32,001 bases of DNA from an uncultured Trueperaceae bacterium. Its GTDB lineage: Bacteria; Deinococcota; Deinococci; Deinococcales; Trueperaceae. The notes beneath the pieces are model-generated. The model searched no databases, had not been told where the DNA came from, and saw only the letters and a program-made list of their open reading frames with translations. Every line of letters begins with the position of its first letter. Positions within the stretch are counted from its first letter, which is position 1. Of this stretch, positions 1 through 7,413 are shown one piece after another. The position numbers were made by a program, and so were the translations under genes. The DNA lies in assembly GCA_913057165.1 (NCBI GenBank), contig CAJXNS010000017.1, positions 1 through 32,001 on the forward strand, written 5' to 3'.

Positions 1-1
1 G

Positions 2-370
2 GGCCTCTCCAACGACTTGCGTGATGTGCAAGCAGCCATGGACAAAGGCAACCCCAACGCCCACCTTGCGGTGGACGCCTACACCTACCGAATCAAAACC
101 ACGGTCGGAGCGTACGCAGCTGCCCTTGGTGGTCTCGACGCCATCGTCTTTGCAGGTGGGGTGGGTGAGAACAACCCGCTCGTAAGGGCCCGCTCGCTTG
201 AAGGTTTAGAAGGTCTGCTCGGACTTGGGCTCGACACCCAAGCGAACGAAGCCAACAACGAACGCATCCACGCCCTGGACTCCCGCGTCGCCGTTTGGGT
301 CATTCCGACGCACGAGGAGGCCATGATCGCCACATGGACCGCTGAAACGGTCCGGGAGGAGCTTACGTGA
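2..370 (+). CDS. ackA: Acetate kinase, C-terminal part (5' end outside window)
   Basis: This is the last 122 codons of acetate kinase, which interconverts acetyl phosphate plus ADP and acetate plus ATP in the cytoplasm. The visible part begins with GLSNDLRDV, a conserved AckA segment, continues with HLAVDAYTYRIKTTVGAYAA, and has the FAGGVGENNP nucleotide-binding loop of the ASKHA fold; THEEAMIA near the end is also typical. The reading frame is open to the window edge, so the start lies upstream. Its TGA stop overlaps the GTG start of the following sugar kinase by 4 bp (GTGA), suggesting translational coupling in an operon. Family assignment is strong from the motifs; propionate kinase activity cannot be excluded. 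Confidence 0.93.
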   Translation, partial: GLSNDLRDVQAAMDKGNPNAHLAVDAYTYRIKTTVGAYAAALGGLDAIVFAGGVGENNPLVRARSLEGLEGLLGLGLDTQANEANNERIHALDSRVAVWVIPTHEEAMIATWTAETVREELT

Positions 371-1257
371 CGACCCTCGGTATTGACTTGGGTGGCACCA
401 AGATTGCAGCCGCCATTGTTTCAGAAGGCCGCATTCTTAAGCAGGACCGGCGTCCGACGCCCCAGACCGGCTGGCCGGACGTCCGCGACGCCATGGTGGG
501 CATGGCCGAGGAACTGCTTTCGAATACCGACGCCACCGCCGTGGGTGTGGGTTCGCCCGGGCCCTTGGACTTTGATGAAGGAAAAATCCTTTTCGCCCCC
601 AATATTCCTGGTCTAGAGAACGTGCAGCTGGTGCATGAACTTAAAGAGCGCCTGACGCTACCGGTGTTTCTTGAAAACGACGCCAATGCCGCCGGCTTTG
701 CCGAACATCGCTACGGCGCTGCCCGCGGGTACGCGTCCAGTGCTTACGTCACCCTCTCGACCGGAATTGGTGGCGGGCTCTTCATCGGCAACACGATCGT
801 ACGTGGCGCCCACGGCGTGGCCGGCGAGATTGGGCACATGACCCTGCTGCCAGGAGGGCCGGTCGGTGGTGACGGACACGACGGCTCGTGGGAGGCGCTC
901 GCCGCCGGGCGGTCGATTGCGCGTGACGCCAGTTACGTCTACGGACGGTCCATGCAAACCGCTGAACTGTTCCAATTGGCGCATGACGGCGACCGAAAAG
1001 CCGAACGCATCCTCGATAACGCCACGCTTATGAGCGGGATCGGTTTAGCGAACCTCGTCAAAGTCTTCGACCCAGCCGTATTCGTGCTTGGGGGAGGCAT
1101 GGCGAGCGACGAACAGTACCGCGCGAAGGTGGAAGCGGGCATGCGTCGCTACCTTGACGGTTGGCCGGTTCCCGATGTCGTGCCGGCCGAACTTGGGTCG
1201 GACGTCGGCGTCATCGGCGCTGCATCGGTCGCTGAAGTGGAGTCCAGTCAAGCGTGA
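367..1257 (+). CDS. ROK-family sugar kinase (probable glucokinase) lacking the zinc cysteines
   Basis: A 296-residue ROK kinase, probably phosphorylating glucose or a related sugar. The N-terminal LGIDLGGTKIAAA (residues 4-16) is the phosphate-binding loop, FLENDANAAG (101-110) holds the likely catalytic Asp, and STGIGGGLFIGN follows. The substrate/zinc signature GEIGHM (153-158) is present, but the usual CxCGxxGCxE reads G-G-D-G-H-D-G-S-W-E at 167-176. All three structural cysteines are therefore replaced, while the His and final Glu remain. The GTG start overlaps the upstream stop by 4 bp, and the gene's own TGA overlaps the next GTG in the same way, so all three genes are probably co-transcribed. 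Substrate is inferred from family only. Confidence 0.88.
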   Translation: MTTLGIDLGGTKIAAAIVSEGRILKQDRRPTPQTGWPDVRDAMVGMAEELLSNTDATAVGVGSPGPLDFDEGKILFAPNIPGLENVQLVHELKERLTLPVFLENDANAAGFAEHRYGAARGYASSAYVTLSTGIGGGLFIGNTIVRGAHGVAGEIGHMTLLPGGPVGGDGHDGSWEALAAGRSIARDASYVYGRSMQTAELFQLAHDGDRKAERILDNATLMSGIGLANLVKVFDPAVFVLGGGMASDEQYRAKVEAGMRRYLDGWPVPDVVPAELGSDVGVIGAASVAEVESSQA

Positions 1258-1784
1258 CCGTATCCCTCGCCCTGGCGGCGTTGTCGATCTTTGCACTGAG
1301 AATTGCGGACGTGACCCTCGGCACGCTGCGGATTGCGGTACTGGTCCGCGGTCGCTCAAATTTGGCGGGCGTCCTCAGCTTCTTTGAAAGCCTCGTCTGG
1401 CTGCTTGCCGCAGCCCAAGTGCTCACGAATTTGGACCGACCTCTACACTTCGTGGCCTACGCAGGAGGGTACGCCGCCGGCACCATGCTTGGGGTGCACC
1501 TGGAGCGCTGGCTTGCGATCGGCGACGTGCTGTTACGGATTGTGGCGCCGATCTCGACGCCCCGCACCGCGGTGGCGTTACGGCAGGCGGGTTACATCGT
1601 CACCGAGATGAATGCCGAAGGTCGTGACGGGCAGGTACGGGTCAGTTTCGTGGTGCTACCCCGCCGGCGTGTTCGGCAGGCCATGAAGCTGATTGGTGAG
1701 ACAAACCCGGATGCTTTCGCGTCGGTGGAGTCCGCAACCCCGCTCCGTGTCGCCCCGAAACGGCCGGCCGCACCCATCAAATGA
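1254..1784 (+). CDS. UPF0316 / DUF5698-DUF2179 membrane protein
   Basis: A 176-residue protein of the UPF0316 family. The N-terminal half is hydrophobic with about three membrane segments (residues roughly 2-22, 38-58 and 62-82) and carries the family-typical ADVTLGTLRIAVLVRGR and FFESLVWLLA. The C-terminal half is a soluble DUF2179-like domain with alternating strand and helix character (TAVALRQAGYIVTEMNAEG, then VRVSFVVLPRRR). The biochemical role of the family is not known to me. It is the last gene of the three-gene + strand run, coupled to the kinase by a GTGA overlap, and it converges with the acyltransferase gene 10 bp downstream. Confidence 0.85.
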   Translation: MTVSLALAALSIFALRIADVTLGTLRIAVLVRGRSNLAGVLSFFESLVWLLAAAQVLTNLDRPLHFVAYAGGYAAGTMLGVHLERWLAIGDVLLRIVAPISTPRTAVALRQAGYIVTEMNAEGRDGQVRVSFVVLPRRRVRQAMKLIGETNPDAFASVESATPLRVAPKRPAAPIK

Positions 1785-1794
1785 CGGCACCGCG

Positions 1795-2652
1795 TTACTT
1801 GCCAGACGTCTTCTTCACGGGGTAGGCGGGGTTGCCAGCGCGCGCCTCAGGGGGCGCATCACGGCGGGCATCAACTGTTGGATTCGGGTCAGGGTTGGGA
1901 CGGTTTTTCCAGGCGCGCGGCCTGGCAGGGATACCAACCGCCACCACGTGAGGGTCCAAACTCTTCGTCGTGACGGCCATCGCGCCAAGTAACGAATCGT
2001 CCGACAGAACCGTGCCCGCCAGCAACGTTGCGTGGTAGGCCACCCGCACGCCACGACCAATGACGGTCCGCTTAAGCGTGACATCGTTGGTTTCCTCAAG
2101 CGCGTGCGTGTGGCTGTACACGTTGGCGTAGTCCGACAGGCTTGCGCCGTCATGAATCTCAACCCCGCCAATATCGTCGATAAACACGTTGCGGTGGATC
2201 ACCACGTCATCGCCGGCCAGGACGTTGTAACCAACCGAAAACTCCACGCCAGGAAAGATCTTAATGTTGCTTCCTACACGCCCAAAGACCCGCTCGGCAA
2301 GCATGCGCCGAAAGGCAATCCCGGATGGCATCGCCTGACCAAACGGCGTACCATCCACAACCTTCCAAGCCCACAACAGCGGCTTCACCGGCTGAAACCG
2401 CGCTTGGTCGGTCGCCACGTAATGCTCCGCCTCAAACGTCACGTTGTTGGAATCCAGAGCGAACGCCGCCATGGGGCTGGCCTGCTCAAGCTGGGCGTAC
2501 GGCTGGCCGTACACAAGTTCCGCCAAAAACTCTCTGACCGTCTCGTTTCTCGCGCGGTTCGGGTCGTCCAGCGCGTCAGCCAATCGGGCGATCTGATCAT
2601 CGATGAACGCTTGGGATGCGGCGGGAATGGGGCGTTCTTGAAGCCAGGACAC
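1795..2652 (-). CDS. Left-handed beta-helix (hexapeptide repeat) acyltransferase
   Basis: A 285-residue protein with an N-terminal helical part (about 1-125) and a hexapeptide-repeat beta-helix domain (about 128-245). Repeats such as IKIFPGVEFSVGYNVLAGDDV and VVIHRNVFIDDIG are followed by YSHTH, which supplies the His expected in xenobiotic/maltose O-acetyltransferase-like enzymes, and the helix ends with VAVGIPARPRAWKN, a common terminal motif of this family. The C-terminal tail (last 40 residues) is rich in Pro, Asp and Lys/Arg. It probably transfers an acetyl or acyl group from CoA to a sugar or similar acceptor; the acceptor is unknown. The GTG start was chosen because a -10-like TAAGGT lies exactly 7 nt upstream and no Shine-Dalgarno is visible. 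Confidence 0.82.
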   Translation of the reverse strand: MSWLQERPIPAASQAFIDDQIARLADALDDPNRARNETVREFLAELVYGQPYAQLEQASPMAAFALDSNNVTFEAEHYVATDQARFQPVKPLLWAWKVVDGTPFGQAMPSGIAFRRMLAERVFGRVGSNIKIFPGVEFSVGYNVLAGDDVVIHRNVFIDDIGGVEIHDGASLSDYANVYSHTHALEETNDVTLKRTVIGRGVRVAYHATLLAGTVLSDDSLLGAMAVTTKSLDPHVVAVGIPARPRAWKNRPNPDPNPTVDARRDAPPEARAGNPAYPVKKTSGK

Positions 2653-2659
2653 GGCGCTT

Positions 2660-2665
2660 ACCTTA
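2660..2665 (-). promoter_or_regulatory. -10 box of a leaderless promoter for the acyltransferase
   Basis: On the minus strand TAAGGT is followed by 7 nt (AAGCGCC) and then the GTG start. This puts the expected transcription start at or next to the first codon. No TTGACA lies at the usual 17-bp distance (one sits only 9 bp upstream of the box), so the call rests on the -10 match and its spacing, which recurs before other genes in the window. Confidence 0.5.
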
Positions 2666-2689
2666 GCGTACGCGTGTCAAAGGAGCACG

Positions 2690-3304
2690 TTAAAAGGAAG
2701 ACGCCACCCGAGTCACCCGAGACTCAGCGTCCACAAACATCGTGTCCAAATCAGACGGGTTGGATCCATGGGTAGCCTCAGAGAGCGGCTGGTCGTCGGC
2801 ATGAATCACCAGCGGGGCCGCTTCAAGCGCTACGGAACCGGACGCCCTAAGGCGTTGCAGCACCGCGTCTAGTGTCCACGCCTTAAGCCAGGTATCACGC
2901 ACCGCAAGCAGGGTCGGTCGGCCTGACTTCACCACAACCCCCTCCTGACCGAGCCGGCGGACACGCACCGTCGCTGGAAGTCCATCCAGCGCTTGGTACA
3001 GCGCGTCCACCCACACATCCATCAGGGAATGCTGCCGAATCAGGGTTTGTGCGTCATCAATCAGGTCCTCAACGTCATCCTCGTCCGGGTCGTGCTCCAA
3101 GACGTCAGCAAAATGGTGGGTGAGGCGCAACGGAAGATTATTGAGCCGGTAAAACGCCTCTTCGGCCTCACGGGGCACCCAAATGCGGGGCGCAAGCCGC
3201 TGTGGTGCCTGGATGGCATGCCAGGCCTGAACCTCAGCGTGTGGGTCGTTGGGTACATCAGACCGGTACAACGTGGGGGCGCCAAGGCCGCTCAAATCAC
3301 TCAC
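2690..3304 (-). CDS. Uncharacterised 204-residue protein
   Basis: I do not recognise a family. The predicted protein is soluble, without signal peptide or membrane segment. It has an N-terminal region with PRIWVPREAEEAFYRLNN, an acidic stretch (DPDEDDVEDLIDDAQ, about residues 71-85), an alpha/beta-looking middle (VRVRRLGQEGVVVKSGRPTL), and a C-terminal part containing PLVIHADDQPLSEATHG. Codon usage matches the neighbours and no other strand offers a better reading. The GTG start is supported by TAGCAT 6 nt upstream on the minus strand. It lies upstream of the acyltransferase in the same direction, with 37 bp between them, although that gene seems to have its own promoter. Confidence 0.7.
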   Translation of the reverse strand: MSDLSGLGAPTLYRSDVPNDPHAEVQAWHAIQAPQRLAPRIWVPREAEEAFYRLNNLPLRLTHHFADVLEHDPDEDDVEDLIDDAQTLIRQHSLMDVWVDALYQALDGLPATVRVRRLGQEGVVVKSGRPTLLAVRDTWLKAWTLDAVLQRLRASGSVALEAAPLVIHADDQPLSEATHGSNPSDLDTMFVDAESRVTRVASSF

Positions 3305-3310
3305 GGTCGT

Positions 3311-3316
3311 ATGCTA
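3311..3316 (-). promoter_or_regulatory. -10 box of a leaderless promoter for the 204-residue protein
   Basis: TAGCAT on the minus strand, then ACGACC (6 nt), then the GTG start at 3304. There is no Shine-Dalgarno between them, so transcription would begin at the start codon. Confidence 0.5.
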
Positions 3317-3344
3317 CACGGCACCGTTTGGGTCGTCCGTCACG

Positions 3345-3353
3345 TGATACCTT
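3345..3353 (+). promoter_or_regulatory. Extended -10 promoter for the PASTA protein gene
   Basis: TGATACCTT fits TGn followed by TANNNT. No good -35 is visible, as expected for an extended -10 promoter. The predicted transcript would carry a leader of about 30 nt with a small CCGAC/GTCGG hairpin (3362-3376) and then the ribosome binding site AAAGGGG. The same TGATAC element precedes the ThuA-like gene and carA. Confidence 0.45.
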
Positions 3354-3392
3354 GCATCGGCCGACCGGCGTGTCGGTGAAAGGGGTCGACTG

Positions 3393-4649
3393 TTGCTTCG
3401 GGCTGCCGCCATGATCGTCACCGCCGTGATTGCCGCGGTTGTTCTGGGTTGGCTTGCTTTCGTCGCCTACGTGCGTACGGACATGACGGTCGTCCCCGAC
3501 GTGTCGGGCATGACGCTGAACGATGCGTACGATGCCGTCTTCGAGGCTAATCTTGAGCTTGATTGGTACCCCGTCCCGTCGAGTAGCAACGCAGGCGAAG
3601 CCATTCTCGAGCAAACCCCACCGGCGGGGGAGCAGGTACGCACCGGCCGGGTGGTCAACGTCGGGGTTCGCATTCCAAGCGCCCGTTCGCGACTTCCGGA
3701 CGTTGTCGGTTTAACGCTGGCGGAGGCGGAACGTCGCTTTGCGGACGCCGGTATCGGCCGGCCCGATGTGCGTTTTGTTGACGACAGCGCATGGGCGGAA
3801 GGTGTTGTCGTGGCCCAAGAACCCGAGCAAGGCACGTCGCTAAACGCCGGTCAGCGGCCGGCCGTGATCGTCAGTCGCGGTGTTGAAGACCAGCAAATCG
3901 AACCCCCCAGTGTGGTCGGGTTGAACTTGCAGCAAGCCGAAGAAGTGTTGCGGCAGGCAGGCTTCCGGTACATCGTGCGCGAGCCCGCACCGGCGAGCGA
4001 CACCAACGTCGGTCGCGTCGTCAACCAGAAGCCAAGCGGGACACCTGCCAGCACCCAAGACCCCGTGATACTCACGTACGGCACAGCCGGCCGCGGCTTT
4101 GTGCGCGTGCCCGAGGTGGTGGGTCTCGGCGAATCGGCGGCTCGCACACGGCTTCAGCAAGCAGGGTTGCAGGTCCTAGACGTCCGCACGACCGCACGAT
4201 CAGACCGACCGGCGGGCGTGACCGCTGTCGCGCCAAGCGGCGTCACGATCGAAGGATCGGGTGTGCTTCTCACCATCAATCGCCCCCCAGCTGCCACCGA
4301 CCCAACGCCTGACAGCAGTCCTGACGGTGATCAGGCGGCGGTGACCACACCGCCCGAGACCGCATCTTCTGAACCGACCACGATTCAAGCCACTGCGCCG
4401 CTGCGGCAAAGTCCTAGCGAGAGACGCGTTGAGTTTCGCTTCGATCCTGCAGACGTGGCGCTCGCAACGCTGCAAACCCAGCCGTACCAGCTTGAGCTCG
4501 TCTTAGACGACGCAAACGGCTCCCGGTCGCTGTTCGATACACGTGTTCCCGGAGGCGTTGCGGTTGAAGCCACCGTGTTCGTCGAAGGGGACGATGCGCT
4601 ATTACAGACGTTCGTGAACGGCGTGTTTTTCCAAGCTTGGCGGCCTTAG
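3393..4649 (+). CDS. Membrane-anchored protein with four PASTA domains
   Basis: A 418-residue protein with a short cytoplasmic N-terminus, one membrane helix (about residues 7-27) and an extracytoplasmic region. It holds four PASTA domains at about 32-94, 99-163, 170-230 and 237-296, each opening with a VPDV/LPDVVGL/PPSVVGL/VPEVVGL motif. A Pro/Thr-rich linker (298-343) leads to a C-terminal domain of about 75 residues that I do not recognise. PASTA domains bind muropeptides or beta-lactams in PknB-type kinases and some penicillin-binding proteins, but there is no kinase or transpeptidase domain here. The protein may therefore be a cell-wall-binding sensor or scaffold. The TTG start is preferred over ATG 3411 because AAAGGGG lies 7 nt before it. 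The gene ends in a 4-bp convergent overlap with pspC. Confidence 0.85.
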   Translation: MLRAAAMIVTAVIAAVVLGWLAFVAYVRTDMTVVPDVSGMTLNDAYDAVFEANLELDWYPVPSSSNAGEAILEQTPPAGEQVRTGRVVNVGVRIPSARSRLPDVVGLTLAEAERRFADAGIGRPDVRFVDDSAWAEGVVVAQEPEQGTSLNAGQRPAVIVSRGVEDQQIEPPSVVGLNLQQAEEVLRQAGFRYIVREPAPASDTNVGRVVNQKPSGTPASTQDPVILTYGTAGRGFVRVPEVVGLGESAARTRLQQAGLQVLDVRTTARSDRPAGVTAVAPSGVTIEGSGVLLTINRPPAATDPTPDSSPDGDQAAVTTPPETASSEPTTIQATAPLRQSPSERRVEFRFDPADVALATLQTQPYQLELVLDDANGSRSLFDTRVPGGVAVEATVFVEGDDALLQTFVNGVFFQAWRP

Positions 4650-4906
4650 GCAGGCTCGGACGGAAGCAAAAGCCAAAAGGCAAGATACCCACCCACGGTG
4701 ATAAACAGCGACAGCGGGATCGACAGGACAAAGACGGTTCGCACGACGCCGACGGGATACCCCGTGAATTCGGCAATGCCGCCCGCCAATCCGGCAATGA
4801 CGCGTCGCTGCCGTGAGCGCCTGAGACGCTCGGGTGCTCCAGCAGGCCGGCGGGCCCGGCGTTGCACGTGCTGTAGAGGATCGTTTTGCGCGGCGGGTTC
4901 CTGCAT
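4646..4906 (-). CDS. PspC domain membrane protein
   Basis: An 86-residue protein. The first 33 residues are basic and soluble; the rest is a PspC domain: RRVIAGLAGGIAEFTGYPVG, then VVRTVFVLSIPLSLFITVGGY and AFWLLLPSEP, with a hydrophobic segment around 52-80. PspC-domain proteins are membrane proteins linked in some bacteria to envelope-stress responses (the phage-shock system), but no PspA or PspF homologue is in this window. It follows the DUF309 gene by 3 bp in the same direction, so the pair is probably one transcript. Its stop overlaps the convergent stop of the PASTA gene. Confidence 0.85.
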   Translation of the reverse strand: MQEPAAQNDPLQHVQRRARRPAGAPERLRRSRQRRVIAGLAGGIAEFTGYPVGVVRTVFVLSIPLSLFITVGGYLAFWLLLPSEPA

Positions 4907-4909
4907 GCC

Positions 4910-5242
4910 TTATTCTTCCCTGCGTGGCACGACAGGGGTGTGTGCCAGGTCGCGAAGCGCCGCGTGCGTGACGGCTTCAAGCTCGCGTATGTCAACGCCC
5001 CGCCAAACGTCCGGGACGCCCGATAGCGCCATCAATGCTTTGGCGTAATTGCGGCGCCCGCCCCGAGCGCTGCCCATATGGCGGGCCTTGTGTAGCGCGG
5101 CGGCCAGCAAAATGACGCCGTGAAGCGCGTCGCGTTCTTCACCATCACTCTGCATCCACGCCGCCTCCAACGCCTCGTGGCACTCCCAAAACTGCCCGTC
5201 GTTAAATAGTGCAATGCCGTGTTCCCAGGCTTCTTTGGTCAT
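4910..5242 (-). CDS. DUF309 family protein
   Basis: A 110-residue helical protein with the DUF309 signature at the N-terminus: GIALFNDGQFWECHEALEAAW, then the second helix pair LHGVILLAAALHKARHMGS. The family is widespread in Deinococcus-Thermus, Bacilli and cyanobacteria; its function is unknown to me. The ATG start is supported by TAGTGT exactly 6 nt upstream, with no Shine-Dalgarno. It is divergent from ubiX with only 44 bp between the start codons, and both directions show leaderless-type promoters. Confidence 0.85.
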   Translation of the reverse strand: MTKEAWEHGIALFNDGQFWECHEALEAAWMQSDGEERDALHGVILLAAALHKARHMGSARGGRRNYAKALMALSGVPDVWRGVDIRELEAVTHAALRDLAHTPVVPRREE

Positions 5243-5248
5243 CGCGTC

Positions 5249-5254
5249 ACACTA
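5249..5254 (-). promoter_or_regulatory. -10 box of a leaderless promoter for DUF309-pspC
   Basis: TAGTGT on the minus strand is followed by GACGCG (6 nt) and the ATG at 5242. No recognisable -35 box. Confidence 0.5.
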
Positions 5255-5274
5255 TCGTGGCCGCCCTGGGCGGG

Positions 5275-5280
5275 TACCAT
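5275..5280 (+). promoter_or_regulatory. -10 box of a leaderless promoter for ubiX-ispD-ispE
   Basis: TACCAT is followed by GCGGCC (6 nt) and then GTG 5287. It sits 20 bp from the divergent -10 box of DUF309, so the two promoters share a very compact intergenic region. Confidence 0.5.
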
Positions 5281-5286
5281 GCGGCC

Positions 5287-5871
5287 GTGACACAGCATCC
5301 CCAACGAATCGTGGTGGGCGTCAGCGGTGGCAGCGGCATGGCGTACGCGTTCGATCTACTTGAGACGCTATCAACGACCGATGCGGAGACCCACCTCGTG
5401 GTCACGGCCGGAGCCAAGCAGGTCATCCCAAGCGAGGGCAGCCGGACGGTGCACGACATGATCGCCCTCGCCGACGTGGTCCATGACGACCGCGATTATG
5501 GCGCCTCGATTGCATCGGGTTCGTTTCAAACGGACGGCATGGTGATCGTGCCGTGCAGTGCTGGCACCCTCGCGAAGGTCGCCCAAGGGTTCACCGATAA
5601 TCTGGTGTCACGATCGGCGCACGTGATGCTTAAAGAACGCCGGAAGCTGCTCATGGTGGTGCGCGAAGCGCCTTACTCACGTCCCATGCTGGCGAATATG
5701 CTTGCGGCCAACGACGCCGGTGCGGTCATCATGCCGGCCTCCCCAGGCTTCTACCACCGGCCGGAATCCGTGAGCGACCTGCTTGGAAGCGTCACCGCAC
5801 GGACGCTAGACCACTTTGGGGTGGCCCACGACCGAAGCCCCCGCTGGAAAGATGACGACCCAACCGCGTAG
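5287..5871 (+). CDS. ubiX: Flavin prenyltransferase UbiX
   Basis: A 194-residue UbiX/Pad1-like flavoprotein that attaches a dimethylallyl group to FMN, giving the prenylated cofactor of UbiD-type decarboxylases. Visible features are the N-terminal FMN loop VVGVSGGSGMAYAFDLLETL, IASGSFQTDGMVIVPCSAGTLAK, the LVSRSAHVMLKERRKLLMVVREAPYS segment carrying the conserved RD/RE motif, and PASPGFYHRP. The frame is open further upstream, but homology begins just after GTG 5287, which also has TACCAT 6 nt before it. No ubiD is nearby. The gene overlaps ispD by 20 bp; the link to isoprenoid genes makes sense because the enzyme uses a dimethylallyl donor. Confidence 0.9.
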   Translation: MTQHPQRIVVGVSGGSGMAYAFDLLETLSTTDAETHLVVTAGAKQVIPSEGSRTVHDMIALADVVHDDRDYGASIASGSFQTDGMVIVPCSAGTLAKVAQGFTDNLVSRSAHVMLKERRKLLMVVREAPYSRPMLANMLAANDAGAVIMPASPGFYHRPESVSDLLGSVTARTLDHFGVAHDRSPRWKDDDPTA

Positions 5872-6514
5872 CGCTGGACTGATTCCAGCGGCAGGCATGG
5901 GTGAACGCCTCGGCTTGGGGCCCAAAGCGTTCATTCAGGCTGGTGGGTTAACGCTTATCGAGCATGCTGTGGCGCGTTTGGCGCCCGCCGTGGACCGCGT
6001 CGTGGTGGCACTACCCGCGGGTGGTTGTGACACCAAACCGGCCGGTCTGGCTGAGGTGCCATGTATCGAAGGTCGCGCGAATAGGCGCGCCACCGTGCGG
6101 GCCTTACTGGAGGCGGTGGACGAGCCGTGGGTGGTGATCCACGATGCGGCCAGGCCGTTCACGCCGACCGACGTGTTTACGCGCGTCCTCAACGCCGCCT
6201 ACACGACGAATGCGGCGAGTGCTGCCCTGCCTGTGGCAGACACCCTCCATCACGCAGGCCGCGACATGCCCGTGGACCGTCACGACTTGATGGCCATCCA
6301 AACCCCTCAAGCGTTCAACCGCGAGACGTTGCTGCAGGCCCACCGCAACCCGGCGCATCAAAACGTTGACGTGACCGATGACGCGCAACTGGTGAGGATC
6401 GATGGGGGAACCGTCACCCTCGTGCAAGGCAGCCGTCGGTCACACAAAATCACGTTTCCTGAAGACCTGCCGTTTGTCGAGGCCCTGATGCGTGGCTGGA
6501 CGCCCAGCCCATGA
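5852..6514 (+). CDS. ispD: 2-C-methyl-D-erythritol 4-phosphate cytidylyltransferase
   Basis: A 220-residue enzyme of the MEP isoprenoid pathway that joins MEP and CTP to give CDP-ME. The nucleotide-binding loop GLIPAAGMGERLGLGPKAF, the HDAARPF motif, the ADTLHHAG region and TDDAQLV are all as expected for IspD. ATG 5852 is chosen because it starts right before the nucleotidyltransferase core; an upstream in-frame ATG (5816) would only add residues with no family match. It overlaps ubiX by 20 bp and its TGA overlaps the ispE ATG (ATGA), so ubiX-ispD-ispE form a tight operon. Confidence 0.92.
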   Translation: MTTQPRSAGLIPAAGMGERLGLGPKAFIQAGGLTLIEHAVARLAPAVDRVVVALPAGGCDTKPAGLAEVPCIEGRANRRATVRALLEAVDEPWVVIHDAARPFTPTDVFTRVLNAAYTTNAASAALPVADTLHHAGRDMPVDRHDLMAIQTPQAFNRETLLQAHRNPAHQNVDVTDDAQLVRIDGGTVTLVQGSRRSHKITFPEDLPFVEALMRGWTPSP

Positions 6515-7407
6515 CCCAACAACACACCGTGCGGTTGGCCGCGCCAGCGAAAATTAACGCCCTACTGAGGGTTACAGAACGTCGCGATGACGGTTACCAC
6601 GCCATCGATACCGTATTCGTTGCTTTGGCTTTGGCCGACGAGATCACCCTGAGTAAAGAACCATCTGGGATCCGAGGTGCCACCCACATGCTCGACCCGC
6701 GCCTGCCATCACACGACCTTCGCGGGATGGACCCAGACAACTTGGCGTACCGCGCGGCGCAGCTTTGGCTTGAGGCCGCCGGTTTAGACGCAGGGGTCCG
6801 CATTGAGGTGGGCAAACGCATCCCCATTGCAGGTGGTTTGGGTGGCGGTAGCTCCGACGCTGCAGCCGTCCTTCAAGGCATGAACCGACTCTACGGTGCG
6901 CTGGATGAGGACGTCTTAGGTCGCGTGGCGCTCGCGCTGGGTAGCGACGTGCCGTTCTTTCTGTCCGGCTGGCCGGCGGCGCGCGGCCGTGGGCGCGGTG
7001 AGCGTTTAGAGGCGGTGTCACTGCCACGCCGCTCCATTGTGCTGGCCAACCCCGGTGTCGCCGTGTCGGCCGGTTTTGCCTACCGCCAACTGGAAGGGTT
7101 TGGCCAACCACTCGATGCTGCGTTGGCTGGCCTGTGGGAAGGCAAGTCGCAACAAACAGCACCACGCAACGACCTTGAACGTGGCGTCTGCCAGCACGTC
7201 AGCGAGGTTCAGACCGCACTTGGTGCCCTACAGAAGGCAGGCCTTGATGAGGTCACCCTTTCTGGCTCCGGTGCGACCGTGTTCGGTCTCGCGGCTGGGC
7301 CTGACGAGGCCGAGCGCGCGGCTGAGGCCATCACGAACCGCCACCCAAACTGGTGGGTGGCGGTCACGGAAGGTCCGGCTATTCCCGACGCCGAAGCGTC
7401 TTTTTGA
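6511..7407 (+). CDS. ispE: 4-diphosphocytidyl-2-C-methyl-D-erythritol kinase
   Basis: A 298-residue GHMP kinase that phosphorylates CDP-ME in the MEP pathway, the step after IspD (IspF is not in the window). The N-terminal LAAPAKINALLRV carries the catalytic Lys, PIAGGLGGGSSDAAAVLQG is the ATP-binding glycine loop, GSDVPFFL follows, and VTLSGSGATVFGLA is the C-terminal GHMP motif. The start overlaps the ispD stop (ATGA). The final six codons form an intrinsic terminator hairpin, so the operon ends with this gene. Confidence 0.93.
   Translation: MTQQHTVRLAAPAKINALLRVTERRDDGYHAIDTVFVALALADEITLSKEPSGIRGATHMLDPRLPSHDLRGMDPDNLAYRAAQLWLEAAGLDAGVRIEVGKRIPIAGGLGGGSSDAAAVLQGMNRLYGALDEDVLGRVALALGSDVPFFLSGWPAARGRGRGERLEAVSLPRRSIVLANPGVAVSAGFAYRQLEGFGQPLDAALAGLWEGKSQQTAPRNDLERGVCQHVSEVQTALGALQKAGLDEVTLSGSGATVFGLAAGPDEAERAAEAITNRHPNWWVAVTEGPAIPDAEASF
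7387..7405 (+). terminator. Intrinsic terminator inside the last codons of ispE
   Basis: GACGC-CGAA-GCGTC followed directly by TTTTT; the next two bases complete the TGA stop of ispE. The stem and T-tract thus encode the last residues Asp-Ala-Glu-Ala-Ser-Phe. On the minus strand the same stem would have a stable UUCG loop but no T-tract, so termination of the convergent ThuA-like gene there is less certain. Confidence 0.75.
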
Positions 7408-7413
7408 GCGACG

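Noticed and set aside
2032-2775. A 247-codon open frame on the plus strand opposite the acyltransferase
   Set aside because: It lies antisense to a gene with clear hexapeptide repeats and a promoter; its translation has no domain signal. Long antisense frames are expected in GC-rich DNA.
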